Below, piece after piece: positions 23,100 through 32,362 of a DNA stretch of 64,000 nt (its first letter is position 1; each line of letters begins with the position of its first letter). The notes below the pieces were generated by a model. The model was not told the DNA's origin and searched no databases. It worked only from the letters and a program-made list of their open reading frames with translations. The position numbers and the translations under genes were made by a program. This stretch comes from Firm-04 sp045591925 (GTDB taxonomy: Bacteria > Bacillota > Clostridia > Oscillospirales > Ruminococcaceae), in contig JAZNTW010000031.1 of the NCBI GenBank assembly GCA_045591925.1, positions 1 through 64,000 on the forward strand, given 5' to 3'.

Positions 23100-26000
23100 A
23101 TGGCTATCGTTCGTAAGAAGAAGACGATGGACGGCAATAATGCTGCTGCATATGTGTCCTACGCCTTCACGGAAGTCGCTGGTATCTATCCGATCACGCC
23201 TTCCAGCCCGATGGCAGACTACGTTGATCAGTGGTCCGCACAGGGCGTCAAGAACATTTTTGGCACAACCGTCAAGGTTGAGGAGATGCAGTCTGAGGCT
23301 GGTGCTGCCGGTACGGTTCATGGCTCCCTGAATGCCGGTGCGCTGACTACAACCTACACTGCTTCGCAGGGTCTTCTCCTGATGATCCCGAATATGTATA
23401 AAATCGCTGGTGAGCTGCTGCCCTGCGTGTTCCACGTATCTGCACGCTGCGTTGCTTCCCACGCTCTGAACATCTTCGGTGACCACTCCGACGTTTATGC
23501 CTGCCGTCAGACCGGTTTTGCAATGCTTGCTGAGACCAACCCGCAGGAGGTTATGGACCTCGCTGCTGTTGCACATCTCGCATCCATTAAGAGCCGCGTT
23601 CCGTTCATCAACTTCTTTGATGGCTTCCGTACCTCTCACGAGCTCCAGAAGATTTCCATTTGGGATTATGAGGATCTGAAAGAAATGTGCGATATGGATG
23701 CTGTGAAGGCATTCCGTCAGCGCGCTCTGAATCCGGAAAATCCGACCATGCGTGGTTCTCACGAAAATGGCGATATCTTCTTCCAGCACCGTGAGGCTTG
23801 CAACAGCTACTATGACGCTGTTCCTGCGATCGTTGAAGAATACATGGATAAGGTCAATGCAAAGCTCGGTACAGACTATAAGCTGTTCAACTACTACGGC
23901 GCTGCTGATGCAGAGCGCGTAATCGTTGCAATGGGCTCCATCTGTGACGTTGCTGAGGAAGTCATTGATTATCTGAATAAGAATGGCGAAAAGGTCGGTA
24001 TCGTTAAGGTTCGCCTGTTCCGTCCGTTCTCTGCTGAGAAGCTCGTTGAAGCAATTCCGGCTTCTGCAAAGACCATCGCGGTTCTCGACAGAACCAAGGA
24101 GCCGGGCTCTATCGGCGAGCCGCTGTTCCTCGATGTTGTCACCGCTCTGAATGTGACCGGCAAGACCGGCATTAAGGTCATCGGCGGCCGTTACGGTCTG
24201 GGCTCCAAGGATACTCCGCCTGCATCTGTCTTTGCTGTATTTGCAGAGCTTGCAAAGGCTGATCCGAAGCCGCAGTTCACCCTCGGTATCGTGGATGACG
24301 TTACAAACCTCTCTCTGGCTGAGGAGGATGCTCCGAACACCGCAGCAGAGGGCACGATCGAGTGCAAGTTCTGGGGTCTCGGCGGCGACGGTACTGTTGG
24401 CGCAAACAAGGACTCCATCAAGATTATCGGCGACCATACCGATAAGTACGTTCAGGCATACTTCCAGTATGACTCCAAGAAGACCGGCGGTATCACCATT
24501 TCGCACCTGCGCTTTGGCGATCAGCCGATCAAGAGTCCATACTACATCAATAAGGCTGACTTCGTTGCTTGCCACAACCCCTCCTACATTCTCAAGGGCT
24601 ATAAGATGGTCAACGACGTTAAGCCGGGCGGTGTGTTCCTGATTAACTGCCAGTGGAAGCCGGAGGAGCTGGATCAGCACCTCAGCGCAGACACCAAGCG
24701 TTACATCGCAAAGAACAACATTCAGCTCTATCTCGTTAACGCAATCGACCTCGCAGCTGAGATCGGTCTGGGCAAGCGTACCAACACCATTCTCCAGTCT
24801 GCATTCTTCTCCCTTTCCAAGGTTCTGCCGGAGGCTGACGCAATCGGCTACATGAAGGAAAAGGCTCAGAAGTTCATGAAGAAGGGCATCGAGATCGTTC
24901 AGATGAACGAGAAGGCTATTGACGCCGGCGCAAATGCTTACGTCAAGGTTGATGTTCCGGCTGCATGGGCAGATGCTGCTGACGACGCTGCTCCTGCTAA
25001 GACCGAGGGTCCGGAGAAGCTCGTGAAGATGGTTGACGGCATCATGAATCCGGTTGGCAAGATGCTCGGCGATACACTGCCGGTTTCTGCTTTCACCGAT
25101 CACGTTGACGGTACATTTGAGCAGGGCGCATCCGCTTACGAGAAGCGCGGCGTTGCTGTTATGGTTCCGGAGTGGAATGCAGATACTTGTGCAAAGTGCA
25201 ACCGCTGTGCATTCGTCTGCCCGCACGCAACAATCCGTCCGTTCGCTCTGACTGAGGCTGAGGCTGCTGCTGCACCGGAAGGCACCAAGATTGCTCCGAA
25301 GCCGATCGTTAAGACTGAGTACAAGTACACCCTCGCAGTTTCTGCAATGGACTGCATGGGCTGCGGCGTCTGCATCGGCGTCTGCCCGACCAACTCCCTG
25401 AAGATGGTCGCAAGAGAGTCTCAGGAAGCACAGCAGGCAGTATTCGATTACTGTGTTGCAAATGTGACCGAGAAGAAGGAAGTTGCTACCGACGCAACCG
25501 TTATCTCCAGCCAGTACAAGAAGCCGCTGCTTGAGTTCTCCGGCTCCTGCGCAGGCTGTGCTGAGACTTCCTATGCTCGTCTCATCACCCAGCTGTTTGG
25601 TTCCAGAATGTACGTTTCCAACGCAACAGGCTGTTCCTCCATCTGGGGCGGTCCGGCTGCAACATCTCCGTATACCGTTGACGCAAACGGTCACGGTCCG
25701 GCATGGGCAAACTCCCTGTTCGAGGACAATGCTGAGCACGGTCTCGGTATGTACCTTGGCCAGAAGGCAATCCGCGATCGTCTGATCGAAAAGGTTCAGA
25801 ACATCGTTGCTACCGAGCAGGCTTCCGCTGAGCTGAAGGCTGCTGCACAGGCTTACCTCGATACCGTCAATGATGGTGCGAAGAATGGCGATGCTGCAGA
25901 TGCTCTCATTGCTGAAGTTGCAAAGATTGCTGATAAGTGCGATAACTGCGCTGATATCTACGAGAACCGTAGCTTCCTCGCAAAGAAGTCCGTTTGGATC

Positions 26001-26633
26001 TTCGGCGGCGACGGCTGGGCATATGATATCGGTTTCGGCGGTCTGGATCACGTTCTGGCAACCGGCGAGGATGTCAACATCATGGTATTCGATACCGAGG
26101 TTTACTCCAACACCGGCGGTCAGGCTTCCAAGTCCTCGAACATCGGTCAGGTTGCACAGTTCGCAGCAGCTGGTAAGGCAATCGCAAAGAAGCGCCTTGC
26201 TGATATCGCTATGAGCTATGGCTACATTTATGTTGCACAGATCGCTATGGGCGCTGATATGAACCAGACCCTCAAGGCAATCAAAGAGGCTGAGTCCTAT
26301 CCGGGTCCGTCTCTCATCATCGGCTATGCACCGTGCGAAATGCACTCCATCAAGGGCGGCATGATGAACTGCCAGGCTGAAATGGAAAAGGCTGTGAAGT
26401 GCGGCTACTGGAACAACTTCCGTTACGATCCGAGACTTGCTGCTGATGGCAAGAATCCGTTCCAGCTGGATTCCAAGGCTCCGACCGAGTCTTATCAGGA
26501 CTTCATCATGGGCGAGGCTCGTTACAGCGCACTGACCCGTTCCTTCCCTGAGCGTGCAAAGGCACTGTTCGAGAAGGCAGAGCAGTCTGCAACCGATCGT
26601 TACGCTTACCTCACCAAGCTGGCTGAGAAGTAA
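23100..26633 (+). CDS. nifJ: Pyruvate:ferredoxin (flavodoxin) oxidoreductase
   Basis: This single-chain enzyme oxidises pyruvate to acetyl-CoA and CO2 and reduces ferredoxin, the link between glycolysis and fermentation. The 1177-residue protein is of standard length. Domain I starts with GNNAAAYVSYAFTEVAGIYPITPSSPM. The ferredoxin domain has two [4Fe-4S] motifs (CAKCNRCAFVCPHA and CMGCGVCIGVCPTN). The thiamine diphosphate domain has the SGSCAGCAETSY cluster ligands and GDGWAYDIGFGGLDHVLA...DTEVYSNTGGQ. Codon use is strongly biased (CTC, GCT, AAG, CGT) compared with its neighbours, which fits very high expression. GGAGG precedes the ATG; two terminators follow. Confidence 0.97.
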   Translation: MAIVRKKKTMDGNNAAAYVSYAFTEVAGIYPITPSSPMADYVDQWSAQGVKNIFGTTVKVEEMQSEAGAAGTVHGSLNAGALTTTYTASQGLLLMIPNMYKIAGELLPCVFHVSARCVASHALNIFGDHSDVYACRQTGFAMLAETNPQEVMDLAAVAHLASIKSRVPFINFFDGFRTSHELQKISIWDYEDLKEMCDMDAVKAFRQRALNPENPTMRGSHENGDIFFQHREACNSYYDAVPAIVEEYMDKVNAKLGTDYKLFNYYGAADAERVIVAMGSICDVAEEVIDYLNKNGEKVGIVKVRLFRPFSAEKLVEAIPASAKTIAVLDRTKEPGSIGEPLFLDVVTALNVTGKTGIKVIGGRYGLGSKDTPPASVFAVFAELAKADPKPQFTLGIVDDVTNLSLAEEDAPNTAAEGTIECKFWGLGGDGTVGANKDSIKIIGDHTDKYVQAYFQYDSKKTGGITISHLRFGDQPIKSPYYINKADFVACHNPSYILKGYKMVNDVKPGGVFLINCQWKPEELDQHLSADTKRYIAKNNIQLYLVNAIDLAAEIGLGKRTNTILQSAFFSLSKVLPEADAIGYMKEKAQKFMKKGIEIVQMNEKAIDAGANAYVKVDVPAAWADAADDAAPAKTEGPEKLVKMVDGIMNPVGKMLGDTLPVSAFTDHVDGTFEQGASAYEKRGVAVMVPEWNADTCAKCNRCAFVCPHATIRPFALTEAEAAAAPEGTKIAPKPIVKTEYKYTLAVSAMDCMGCGVCIGVCPTNSLKMVARESQEAQQAVFDYCVANVTEKKEVATDATVISSQYKKPLLEFSGSCAGCAETSYARLITQLFGSRMYVSNATGCSSIWGGPAATSPYTVDANGHGPAWANSLFEDNAEHGLGMYLGQKAIRDRLIEKVQNIVATEQASAELKAAAQAYLDTVNDGAKNGDAADALIAEVAKIADKCDNCADIYENRSFLAKKSVWIFGGDGWAYDIGFGGLDHVLATGEDVNIMVFDTEVYSNTGGQASKSSNIGQVAQFAAAGKAIAKKRLADIAMSYGYIYVAQIAMGADMNQTLKAIKEAESYPGPSLIIGYAPCEMHSIKGGMMNCQAEMEKAVKCGYWNNFRYDPRLAADGKNPFQLDSKAPTESYQDFIMGEARYSALTRSFPERAKALFEKAEQSATDRYAYLTKLAEK

Positions 26634-26664
26634 TTGATCGTTCGCAACAATCTCATAAAATGAC

Positions 26665-26707
26665 GCAAGCCGTCTGTGTACCATGTGTACGCAGGCGGCT
26701 TGTTTTT
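26665..26707 (+). terminator. Terminator after nifJ
   Basis: CAAGCCG-CTG-GTA pairs with TAC-CAG-CGGCTTG around a short loop; TTTTTG follows. Confidence 0.85.
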
Positions 26708-26721
26708 GTGTATATACGAGC

Positions 26722-26758
26722 AAAAAAAGAGTCTCTCAGCAGTTGAGAGACTCTTTTT
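26722..26758. terminator. Bidirectional terminator between nifJ and the EF-G-like gene
   Basis: AAAGAGTCTCTCA pairs perfectly with TGAGAGACTCTTT, with A and T tracts on the two sides. Confidence 0.9.
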
Positions 26759-26771
26759 ATATTATTATAGA

Positions 26772-28862
26772 TTATTCATCAGCGTCATCGTTCTTCACGC
26801 TAGCGACAACTTCATCGAGAAGCATTGCCGGCAGCGGCTCATAGCGCTCAAATTCAAATGTGAATTCACCCATGCCCTTTGCAACCTGACGCAGATACAT
26901 TGTAAAGTCGTGCATTTCACGAATCGGAACTTCTGCGACGATGGTGGTCATGCCGTTTTCGGACGGCTCCATACCAAGCACTCTGCCGCGGCGCTTATTG
27001 ATATCGCCCATGATATCGCCGTTTTTGTCATCCGGAATCGTAACCTTCAGAGCGCCGATCGGCTCAAGCAGAATCGGATTTGCCTGCTTCATGCCCTCCT
27101 TGAACGCGAGCGATGCCGCGATCTTAAATGCCATTTCGGAGGAGTCAACAGGGTGATAGGAACCATCCAGAAGCGTTGCCTTGATGCCGACAACCGGGCA
27201 GCCTGCCAGAACGCCCTTCTTTACGCTGTCCTGGAGACCCTTTTCGATTGCAGGGAAGAAGTTCTTCGGAACGGAACCGCCGAAAATCTTCTCCTCGAAT
27301 ACGAGTGTATCGCTGTCGATCGGCTCAAACTCGATCCAAACGTCACCGAACTGACCATGACCGCCAGACTGCTTCTTATGACGACCCTGAATCTTATCGG
27401 TCTTTTTGCGGATGGTTTCACGGTAAGCGATCTTCGGCTCTTCAAGTATGATATCAACGCCGAACTTGCCCTTCATCTTTGCCTTGACAACATCCAGATG
27501 CTGATCGCCAAGACCTGCGAGAATCTGTTCCTTTGTGGTGGTATCCAGACCGAACGAGAGTGCCTTATCTTCATCAAGCAATCTCTGCAAGCCGGTAGAA
27601 ATCTTCGCTTCATCGCCCTGCTTGCTCGCCTTAACAGCCATACGATAGGTCGGATTCGGATACTGAACCGGTGCATAGGACAGAACCTTTGCCGGTGCGC
27701 AGAGGGTATCGCCGGTATTTGCGGAAATCTTCGTCGCAATGACGATATCGCCGGCGACAGCAGCGCTGATTTCAGACTGCTTCTTGCCGAGCATGGTATA
27801 GAGCTTGCCGATATGCTCGGAAGCGCCGGTGGTTGCATTGACCAGATCGGTATCCGGCGTCAGTGTACCGGTGATGACCTTGATAAAGCTCATCTTGCCA
27901 ACGAACGGGTCAGCAACGGTGCGGAATACGAATGCGGAAAGCGGTGCAGAGGAATCAACCTTGACCTCGACCGGTTCGCCAGCCTTATCGGTCGCTTTGA
28001 GTGCTGCCGCGGTGGACGGATCCGGCATATACTTGAGGAACTCAAGCAGCAGGTCGCAGCCGGCAGGATTGGTGCAGGAAACCGTAAATACCGGCATTGC
28101 ACGACCGGTACGCATTGCTTCATGAATACCGTGGCTGATTTCTTCCTGTGTAAACGGCTCGCCCTCAAAGAATTTATCCATCAGCTCATCGCTGGTTTCT
28201 GCAACAGCTTCGCTCAGACCGTCCATCAGTGCGTCAGCGGTCATGCCGTCCTTATCGTTCAGGACGATGCCGTTTGCGTCAGCAGCAACGGAGAAGCCCT
28301 TTTTATCATAGGTATAGGACTTCATTCTGCCGAGGTGGACGAGAGATTTGAACTGATTATTTGCGATTTCCGGAACGATAACCGGGCAGACCGCTGCGCC
28401 GAAATGCTCTTTCAGAGAATTCAGCACGGTATAGAAATCCTGATTGGGGTCATCAATTTTCGTGACGACAAAGAGGATGTGCTTGCCGAGCTTTTTGGCA
28501 GCCTGGAACGCCTTGATTGTGCCGACATGGACGCCGGATTTTGCGGAAACGCAGATGATAACGGTATCGCCGGCGTAAACGCCCTCGTTGGTCGCAGCAG
28601 CAAAGTCCATTAGACCGGGAACATCCAGCAGATTGATCTTATAATCACTATATTCAAAACTCGCGAGCGAGAGATTGATTGAATATTTGCGCTTGATCTC
28701 TTCCGGATCGAAGTCGCATACGGTATTACCGTCAGCAGCCTTGCCGATACGATCGACGATACCGGCGCGGTAAAGCAGCGCCTCAGCCAGTGCGGTCTTG
28801 CCGCAGGCACTGTGTCCGGTGAGAACGATATTCTTGATTTTTACGGTGTCTAAGTTTTTCAT
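26772..28862 (-). CDS. Elongation factor G-like GTPase (EF-G2 type)
   Basis: The 696-residue protein has the five-domain EF-G layout but is not the housekeeping FusA. The P-loop is GHSACGKT (FusA has AHVDAGKT), the G3 motif is DVPGLMDF where FusA has DTPGHVDF, so the catalytic His is replaced by Leu, and G4 is TKID. Domain IV (GRHKKQSGGHGQFGDVWIEFEP...) and domain V (PIREMHDFTMYLRQVAKGMGEFTFEF) are well kept. It belongs to the family annotated as EF-G-like or EF-G2, of unsettled role on the ribosome. Start 28862 follows AAGGAGAG. It has its own promoter. Confidence 0.9.
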   Translation of the reverse strand: MKNLDTVKIKNIVLTGHSACGKTALAEALLYRAGIVDRIGKAADGNTVCDFDPEEIKRKYSINLSLASFEYSDYKINLLDVPGLMDFAAATNEGVYAGDTVIICVSAKSGVHVGTIKAFQAAKKLGKHILFVVTKIDDPNQDFYTVLNSLKEHFGAAVCPVIVPEIANNQFKSLVHLGRMKSYTYDKKGFSVAADANGIVLNDKDGMTADALMDGLSEAVAETSDELMDKFFEGEPFTQEEISHGIHEAMRTGRAMPVFTVSCTNPAGCDLLLEFLKYMPDPSTAAALKATDKAGEPVEVKVDSSAPLSAFVFRTVADPFVGKMSFIKVITGTLTPDTDLVNATTGASEHIGKLYTMLGKKQSEISAAVAGDIVIATKISANTGDTLCAPAKVLSYAPVQYPNPTYRMAVKASKQGDEAKISTGLQRLLDEDKALSFGLDTTTKEQILAGLGDQHLDVVKAKMKGKFGVDIILEEPKIAYRETIRKKTDKIQGRHKKQSGGHGQFGDVWIEFEPIDSDTLVFEEKIFGGSVPKNFFPAIEKGLQDSVKKGVLAGCPVVGIKATLLDGSYHPVDSSEMAFKIAASLAFKEGMKQANPILLEPIGALKVTIPDDKNGDIMGDINKRRGRVLGMEPSENGMTTIVAEVPIREMHDFTMYLRQVAKGMGEFTFEFERYEPLPAMLLDEVVASVKNDDADE

Positions 28863-28976
28863 GTGTGAGACTCTCCTTACTGCCGTGTGCGCTGACATAC
28901 ATCCGATGAGAATTATTTCGGAAACACGTTCTTTTTGATGAACGGCTGTCTAACGCAGACGGATAATTACATACTT

Positions 28977-29005
28977 ATTATACCATGTGTTTAAAATTCT
29001 TTCAA
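28977..29005 (-). promoter_or_regulatory. Promoter of the EF-G-like gene
   Basis: On the minus strand TTGAAA (29000-29005), 17-base spacer, TATAAT (28977-28982) preceded by TGG. Confidence 0.7.
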
Positions 29006-29249
29006 GTGTGAAAATCATTTTCTGCGTTTTACCGAAAATTTACCTCTTGCTTTGTGCATTTTCACAAATTGTTTTTCCTAAACCGTACAACATAATTAAC
29101 AAAAAACAATGCGCGGCTTGCTCGTAAAAATTCGTAAATTCGGAAATTTGTTTGTATAAGTATCCCTCTTGCAGACAACTGTTCTTAAAATAAATACAAA
29201 TAATCTTCAAAGAAAGAAACAATCAGACAGCATATTTCATTTTTACACA

Positions 29250-29279
29250 TTGAATCTCATGCAGAAAACGTGATATAAT
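29250..29279 (+). promoter_or_regulatory. Promoter of the GH74 gene
   Basis: TTGAAT at 29250-29255, 18-base spacer, TATAAT at 29274-29279 preceded by TGA. Confidence 0.65.
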
Positions 29280-29367
29280 AAAAATGGAAACGGCAGTTTA
29301 CGGGTGCCGCGACTGATAAAAAGAAGCAAGTCCACACTGATATTTTTTTCGAGAGAGGTTATCTGCT

Positions 29368-32049
29368 ATGAAAAAACACATTTTACGGTATTCCCTTGCC
29401 GTACTGACGGCGTGCTCGCTGATGGGAAACTCCCTGCCCTATGCAGGCTCAGTATCCGCAGCGGCAACAACGGACATTTCCAACACCATGAACTGGGGCA
29501 CCCTGCGCATCGGCGGCGGCGGCTTTGTCTCCGGTATTGTAACCGGAAAGGAAGTCATGTATGCACGAACCGACGTCGGCGGTGCATATCGCTACAATTA
29601 TGATACGGAATCCTGGGAGCAGTTGTTCGGGTTTATCACGGAGGCAGACCGCGGATTACTTTCTGTGGATGCAATGGCGGTTGACCCGACCGATGACAAC
29701 ACGGTATATTTCCTCTGCGGCTGCGCATATTTCTCCGCTGAGAAAACCGTGGTTTTCAAAACAACTGACGGCGGTAAGACGTTCAAGGAAATTGATGTCA
29801 CCCACCTCATCAAGGTCATGGGCAATGGCGATGGCAGACAGTTTGGCGAATCCATCGCAGTCGATCCGGATAACCCCAACATCATCTATGCCGGCGGCGA
29901 CGTAACCAGTGATGAGAACTCCAAATCCGGCTTGATCAAATCAACGGACGGCGGTGAAACATGGGAACCGGTTATCGGCTATGACGATCTCGGCTTGTTC
30001 TCCGAAACAACGCTCTGGCCAACATGGACTGAAAATGTTGCGCGCTGCACGATGAAGGGCGCATATCAGACGCAGAACGGCGTTTCCGCGATTGCGATTA
30101 CAGGCGGCAAGGTCTATGTTGCAACCGCGAAGGCAGGCGAGGCGAATGTTCATGTTGCCGATGTCAAAACGGATAAATTTACGGCGCTGAGCGCAGATTT
30201 GCCGACCGAATATTATCCATCCCGCATCAATCTGGAGCCGGATGGCGACCTGCTCATCAGCTATATGGCAGGACTTGCGTTCCAGGGTGCAGCCGGCGGC
30301 GGTTACCGCTATAGCCCCGCAACCGGAAAAGTCGAAAAGCTGATTGATGAGGGCGGCTTTGGCTCGCTCTGGACAGACCCGGAGAATCCCGACCGCATGA
30401 TCGCCGGTACCTGTGGCTGCTGGAAGGATCAGGAGTGGGAACCGTGGACGGAGGAGCATGGTCCGGCATGGGGCGACCAGTATTACCGTTCATTTGATGG
30501 CGGCAAAACTTGGGAGAACTTTACGCCCGGCAAGACCAAGGGCTGGGAACAGCCGCTGATCTCCAATTATCTTCAGGATGGCGGCTACGCTTGGATTCGT
30601 GATAAGGCAATTCACTGGTCCGGCACGGTCGTGACTGATCCGCGTGACTCCGACAGAATGTTCATCACCTCCGGAAACGGCGTGTTCGTTTGCGAGAATC
30701 TTTGGAGTCAGGATGAAGACAACCTCCCTACCTTTATCTTCCACCCGAATGGCATTGAGGAAGTTGTTTCTCTTGATTTTGTCAGCACGCCGGATGGCTT
30801 GAATCTGTCTGCAATCGGTGACTATGACGGCTTTGTTCATACCGACCCAACGCAGGTTCCGCCGCAGTATCAGCCGAATATGGGCAGCACCTCCGCGATT
30901 GCGGTTTGCCCGCAGGATACGGATGTCTGGGCAAGAACCGCAAACGGTGACGGCAACAACACCGGCAGTGCGTTTTATACGCTTGACCGCGGCAAGACAT
31001 GGACAGCCTTTACACCTGCTTGTACCGGTGGAAAGCTCTCCATCACGATGCTCTCCGAGGGCAAATACCGCATTCTCAATGCCAGTGCAACCGGCAGCCT
31101 GAGCTATTCGGATGATTTCGGCAAAACATGGACAAAATCTGAGGGCATTTCGGCATCTAAGACGGTTTATACGTTGGTTGATCCCGAAGATCCGTCGATT
31201 GTCTATGCGTCCGGTGTGCAGCATAACGACTATTGGGCATCCGATATCAACAAAAAAGAGCCGACGCTCGAAGAATCGCACTACGGCTTCTACATCAGCA
31301 AAGACTACGGCAAGACCTTTACCAAGCAAGTTGTCTGCCGCTATGATATGTGCGACAGCTCCGGCGACCCTGCCTATATTACCAAGGATACGATTGCAAT
31401 GGCAGCCGGATGGTACGGAATGTACATCCTGACGGATGGTGCAGCCAAAGCAACGAAGCTGGATTCCGTGTTCTATGCAAAGACAGTCGGCTACGGCGCA
31501 CCGGAAAAGGCTGGCGGCGTCAATACGCTGTTCATCTACGGTAAGCCGCAGGAGTCCGACCCGGAGGGCATTTACCGTTCGACCGATGCCGGCAAGACTT
31601 GGGTATGTATCAATACGGATCATCTTTACGGCGGTACAGGCAACGGCAACTATCTCTGTGGTGATATGAGCACATTTGGCAAGGTTTATATGTCAACAGT
31701 TGGCTGCGGTATCGTGTATGGCGAGATTGCCGGAACGGAAAAGCCGCCTGTCACGACCGGTACAACAACCGGCACCACAACCACAAAAACCACAACCACG
31801 ACGTCCGGAACAAAGCCGCAGGATACGACGCTTTGGGGCGATGCGAACTGTGATAAGCTGGTTGACGTTGCGGATGCGGTTCTGGTGGCACGCTTTGTTG
31901 CCGAGGACACTACGGCGCAGATCACCGCAGAGGGTAAGCACAATGCGGATGTCACACATAACGGCAACATTGAATCGGAGGATATGCTTCTGATTCTGCG
32001 GTATATTGCAAAGCTGATTACGGACGCAGATCTCGCGCCCAAATCCTGA
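29368..32049 (+). CDS. GH74 xyloglucanase with dockerin
   Basis: This secreted enzyme would cut xyloglucan, a hemicellulose of plant cell walls. The 893-residue protein has a signal peptide (about 1-31), then a GH74 twin seven-bladed beta-propeller (about 40-790) with repeated Asp-box-like motifs (TTDGGKTFKE, STDGGETWEP, SFDGGKTWEN, STDAGKTWVC). The catalytic Asp of the N-terminal propeller is probably D69 in ARTDVGGAYR. A short Thr-rich linker leads to a dockerin (about 823-893) whose first loop, ANCDKLVDVADA, matches that of the GH53 enzyme; the second loop (VTHNGNIESEDM) is less standard. GAGAGG precedes the ATG. Confidence 0.93.
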   Translation: MKKHILRYSLAVLTACSLMGNSLPYAGSVSAAATTDISNTMNWGTLRIGGGGFVSGIVTGKEVMYARTDVGGAYRYNYDTESWEQLFGFITEADRGLLSVDAMAVDPTDDNTVYFLCGCAYFSAEKTVVFKTTDGGKTFKEIDVTHLIKVMGNGDGRQFGESIAVDPDNPNIIYAGGDVTSDENSKSGLIKSTDGGETWEPVIGYDDLGLFSETTLWPTWTENVARCTMKGAYQTQNGVSAIAITGGKVYVATAKAGEANVHVADVKTDKFTALSADLPTEYYPSRINLEPDGDLLISYMAGLAFQGAAGGGYRYSPATGKVEKLIDEGGFGSLWTDPENPDRMIAGTCGCWKDQEWEPWTEEHGPAWGDQYYRSFDGGKTWENFTPGKTKGWEQPLISNYLQDGGYAWIRDKAIHWSGTVVTDPRDSDRMFITSGNGVFVCENLWSQDEDNLPTFIFHPNGIEEVVSLDFVSTPDGLNLSAIGDYDGFVHTDPTQVPPQYQPNMGSTSAIAVCPQDTDVWARTANGDGNNTGSAFYTLDRGKTWTAFTPACTGGKLSITMLSEGKYRILNASATGSLSYSDDFGKTWTKSEGISASKTVYTLVDPEDPSIVYASGVQHNDYWASDINKKEPTLEESHYGFYISKDYGKTFTKQVVCRYDMCDSSGDPAYITKDTIAMAAGWYGMYILTDGAAKATKLDSVFYAKTVGYGAPEKAGGVNTLFIYGKPQESDPEGIYRSTDAGKTWVCINTDHLYGGTGNGNYLCGDMSTFGKVYMSTVGCGIVYGEIAGTEKPPVTTGTTTGTTTTKTTTTTSGTKPQDTTLWGDANCDKLVDVADAVLVARFVAEDTTAQITAEGKHNADVTHNGNIESEDMLLILRYIAKLITDADLAPKS

Positions 32050-32069
32050 TATTTAAATCCATATCAAAT

Positions 32070-32102
32070 AACCGGCAGACGCTTTCTGGTGTCTGCCGGT
32101 TG
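32070..32102 (+). terminator. Hairpin after the GH74 gene
   Basis: AACCGGCAGAC pairs with GTCTGCCGGTT; the T tract after it is weak. Confidence 0.6.
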
Positions 32103-32122
32103 GCATTTGCAGAATTTGATGC

Positions 32123-32151
32123 TTGACCGGATCGGAAAGATGTGGTATAAT
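32123..32151 (+). promoter_or_regulatory. Promoter of tRNA-Arg
   Basis: TTGACC at 32123-32128, 17-base spacer, TATAAT at 32146-32151 preceded by TGG (extended -10). Confidence 0.75.
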
Positions 32152-32188
32152 ATAGGTATCATGGATCGCGCAGCAGCGTTCGTGATAT

Positions 32189-32260
32189 GCCTCCGTAGTA
32201 AAGTGGATATTACAAATCCCTCCTAAGGATTAGTCGTGGGTTCGATTCCCGCCGGGGGTA
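32189..32260 (+). tRNA. tRNA-Arg (anticodon CCT)
   Basis: A full cloverleaf can be drawn: acceptor stem GCCTCCG/CGGGGGT, discriminator A, D arm, anticodon stem AATCC/GGATT with loop CTCCTAA (anticodon CCT, reading AGG), 4-base variable loop, and T arm GTGGG-TTCGATT-CCCGC. CCA is not encoded. It has its own promoter and terminator, so it is a single-gene transcript. Confidence 0.93.
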
Positions 32261-32268
32261 TCAAAGCT

Positions 32269-32306
32269 GACAGCCGCAAAACTGATGTGTTTTGCGGCTG
32301 TTTTTG
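32269..32306 (+). terminator. Terminator after tRNA-Arg
   Basis: ACAGCCGCAAAAC pairs with GTTTTGCGGCTGT and is followed by TTTT. Confidence 0.9.
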
Positions 32307-32362
32307 TTTGTATAATAGATTCCGGAATGCAATGGCGCATAGCGATTTTGGAATCGGCTTGC

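Larger units (their letters stand above)
28863..29367. other. Divergent intergenic region
   Basis: It holds the promoter of the EF-G-like gene (28977-29005, minus) and that of the GH74 gene (29250-29279, plus). Between them is AT-rich DNA in which I see no gene, RNA or repeat. Confidence 0.6.

Noticed and set aside
23067..26723. 1218-residue open frame antisense to nifJ
   Set aside because: It is the mirror of a highly codon-biased gene, has no ribosome site or family motif, and nifJ is beyond doubt.
26676..28613. 645-residue open frame antisense to the EF-G-like gene
   Set aside because: Shadow frame; composition not like a real protein and the opposite gene is well supported.
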